This document shows positions 62,871 through 64,000 of a stretch of 64,000 nt of DNA, one piece after another. The position numbers were made by a program, and so were the translations under genes. The notes beneath the pieces were generated by a model. The model saw only the letters and a program-made list of their open reading frames with translations, was not told the origin of the DNA and did not search any database. This DNA is from Microlunatus capsulatus (lineage in GTDB: Bacteria; Actinomycetota; Actinomycetes; Propionibacteriales; Propionibacteriaceae). The stretch lies in assembly GCF_017876495.1 (NCBI RefSeq), contig NZ_JAGIOB010000001.1:2604001-2668000 (forward strand). The letters are read 5' to 3'. The first letter of the stretch is position 1; each line of letters opens with the position of its first letter.

Positions 62871-64000
62871 ACCGCGCCGTGATCGCCGTCGCCGACCAGG
62901 TGGTGGTGCAGGAGCTGCGCTCCCTGCTGGACCAGAGCGACATCGACGTCGAGGTGGCCTTCGTGGCCGAGTCGACGTCGGAGATGGTCGCGGCGGTGCT
63001 CACCCACCGGCCCGCGCTGCTCTTCGTGCACGACCGGCTGGGCCCGGGCTCGGTGGCCCCGACGGTCCGCGACCTGACGCTGCGCAACCCGGCGCTCGCC
63101 GTCGTCGTGGTGAGCACGGCCGGCTCGGCCGACACCTACAGCCAGGCCCTCGACGCCGGCGCCCGCGCCGTGCTGGCCGCGCCGTTCGGGCTCGAGGAGC
63201 TCAACCACCGGCTGGCCGCGCTGCTGGAGTGGAGCTCGACGCTGCGCTCGGCGCTGTCCGACCACCCCGAGCCCGGGGGCGCGGGCAGCAGCCGCGGCGC
63301 CCGGGTGGTGGCCGTCGCCGGCGCGAAGGGCGGGGTGGGCGCCACCGTCATCGCCTCCCACCTGGCCTGGGACACCGCGACGACCGAGCCCGGCATGCGG
63401 GTCTGCCTCGTCGACCTCGACGTGGAGAAGGGCGACGTGCCCAGCTACCTCGACGTCAGCCACCGGGTCTCGGTGGCCGACCTGGCCAAGATCAGCGAGG
63501 ACCTCGCCTCCCGCGCCGTCGCCGACACCGTCGTGGTGCACACCAGCGGCCTGCACCTGCTGCTGGCCCCGACCGAGATCCGCGACACCGAGTTCGTCAG
63601 CCCCGAGGCCGTCCGCCGGATCCTCGCCCAGCTGCGCACGCTCTACCACCTCGTCGTGGTCGACACCGGCTCGGCGGTCACCACGACGCAGGCCGCAGCG
63701 GTCGAGTCGGCCGACGTCACGCTCCAGGTCGTGACCGCCGACGTGCCCGCCCTGCGCGCCGCCCGCCGGCAGGTGACGGCCTGGGAGTCCCTCGGCGTCG
63801 CCGACGCCGCCGCGGTCCGGGTGGTCGTCAACCGCTTCGTCCGGCGCAGCGAGATCCAGCAGGACACCATCGACCAGCTGGCCCTGGGGCTGCGCTCCCA
63901 GGTGCTGATCCCCGACCTCGAGCGCGGCCTGGAGCGCGCCGGCAACGCCCGGATGCCGTCGGAGGTCCGCAACGCCGTCTGGTGGCGGAGCCTGCGGGCC
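62867..64000 (+). CDS. CpaE/TadZ-like ATPase (partial, runs off the right edge)
   Basis: The visible ~378 residues have a receiver-like N-terminal domain (VAFVAESTSEMVAAVLTHRPALLFVHD), then a MinD/ParA-type ATPase with a deviant Walker A (VAGAKGGVGATVIASHLA) and YHLVVVDTGSAVT. This architecture is that of CpaE/TadZ, which positions the Flp/Tad pilus at the cell. The gene overlaps the CpaB-like stop (ATGA). The end of the protein and the secretion ATPase expected to follow lie outside the window. Confidence 0.9.
   Translation, partial: MNRAVIAVADQVVVQELRSLLDQSDIDVEVAFVAESTSEMVAAVLTHRPALLFVHDRLGPGSVAPTVRDLTLRNPALAVVVVSTAGSADTYSQALDAGARAVLAAPFGLEELNHRLAALLEWSSTLRSALSDHPEPGGAGSSRGARVVAVAGAKGGVGATVIASHLAWDTATTEPGMRVCLVDLDVEKGDVPSYLDVSHRVSVADLAKISEDLASRAVADTVVVHTSGLHLLLAPTEIRDTEFVSPEAVRRILAQLRTLYHLVVVDTGSAVTTTQAAAVESADVTLQVVTADVPALRAARRQVTAWESLGVADAAAVRVVVNRFVRRSEIQQDTIDQLALGLRSQVLIPDLERGLERAGNARMPSEVRNAVWWRSLRA

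Overview
The window is very GC-rich DNA from an actinomycete. Pointers are a mycothiol-dependent-type isomerase fold, the TadA-associated partner protein, an ECF sigma factor paired with a YciI-like protein, a Flp/Tad pilus locus, GTG starts and many apparently leaderless genes. The style resembles Propionibacteriales, but no marker gene in the window fixes the genus.

Layout. From 1 to about 16.7 kb lies ordinary chromosome: a ferric-reductase-like membrane oxidoreductase (cut by the window edge) with a small coupled ORF, a sortase-type surface protein, an aquaporin, a TetR regulator, a TIM-barrel protein, a FucP-like sugar symporter, a block of exported enzymes (S8 protease, BLIP-like protein, GH25 muramidase), a GH13 glucosidase and a lipoprotein hydrolase coupled to a Nudix enzyme. 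From 17.4 to 25.3 kb lie a DHA2 drug-type exporter and a LacI-controlled sugar operon: lipoprotein binding protein, two permeases, MDR dehydrogenase and TIM-barrel epimerase. The operon resembles the E. coli ycj glycoside-oxidation cluster and has no ATPase of its own. From 25.5 to 31.5 kb are housekeeping genes (SDR, DedA-like protein, MenB, Upp, TadA with its partner) and a tRNA-Ser(CGA).

From 31,580 to 53,880 an integrated actinomycete integrative and conjugative element (AICE) occupies the tRNA-Ser 3' end. A 58-bp direct repeat flanks it, duplicating the tRNA 3' half. Its core is a minus-strand transfer/replication/recombination set: small membrane protein, FtsK/TraB-like translocase, prim-pol primase, DUF3631 ATPase, Xis and tyrosine integrase. 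A GntR regulator and an HTH-Nudix fusion are divergent from it. Cargo is defence-like: a DUF7662 protein coupled to a PD-(D/E)XK-like protein, a PIN-domain protein, a complete type I restriction system (HsdM-HsdS-HsdR), and a two-gene unit of an unrecognised 501-aa protein coupled to an 887-aa protein with two phospholipase-D-like HxK motifs. That last pair is the best candidate in the window for an undescribed system.

From 54.0 kb chromosome resumes with the ECF/YciI pair, a stretch without a convincing gene, an FG-GAP surface protein, and the start of a Flp/Tad pilus locus (TadE-like and lipoprotein genes, prepilin peptidase, CpaB-like and CpaE/TadZ-like proteins) that runs off the right edge.

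Signals that recur across genes: a TAnnnT box 6 or 7 nt before the start codon of nine genes (probable leaderless transcripts); a shared AGGAA...TCCT dyad at three promoters; and dense GGGACGG heptamers, including a 25-bp inverted repeat, inside the element's replication gene.
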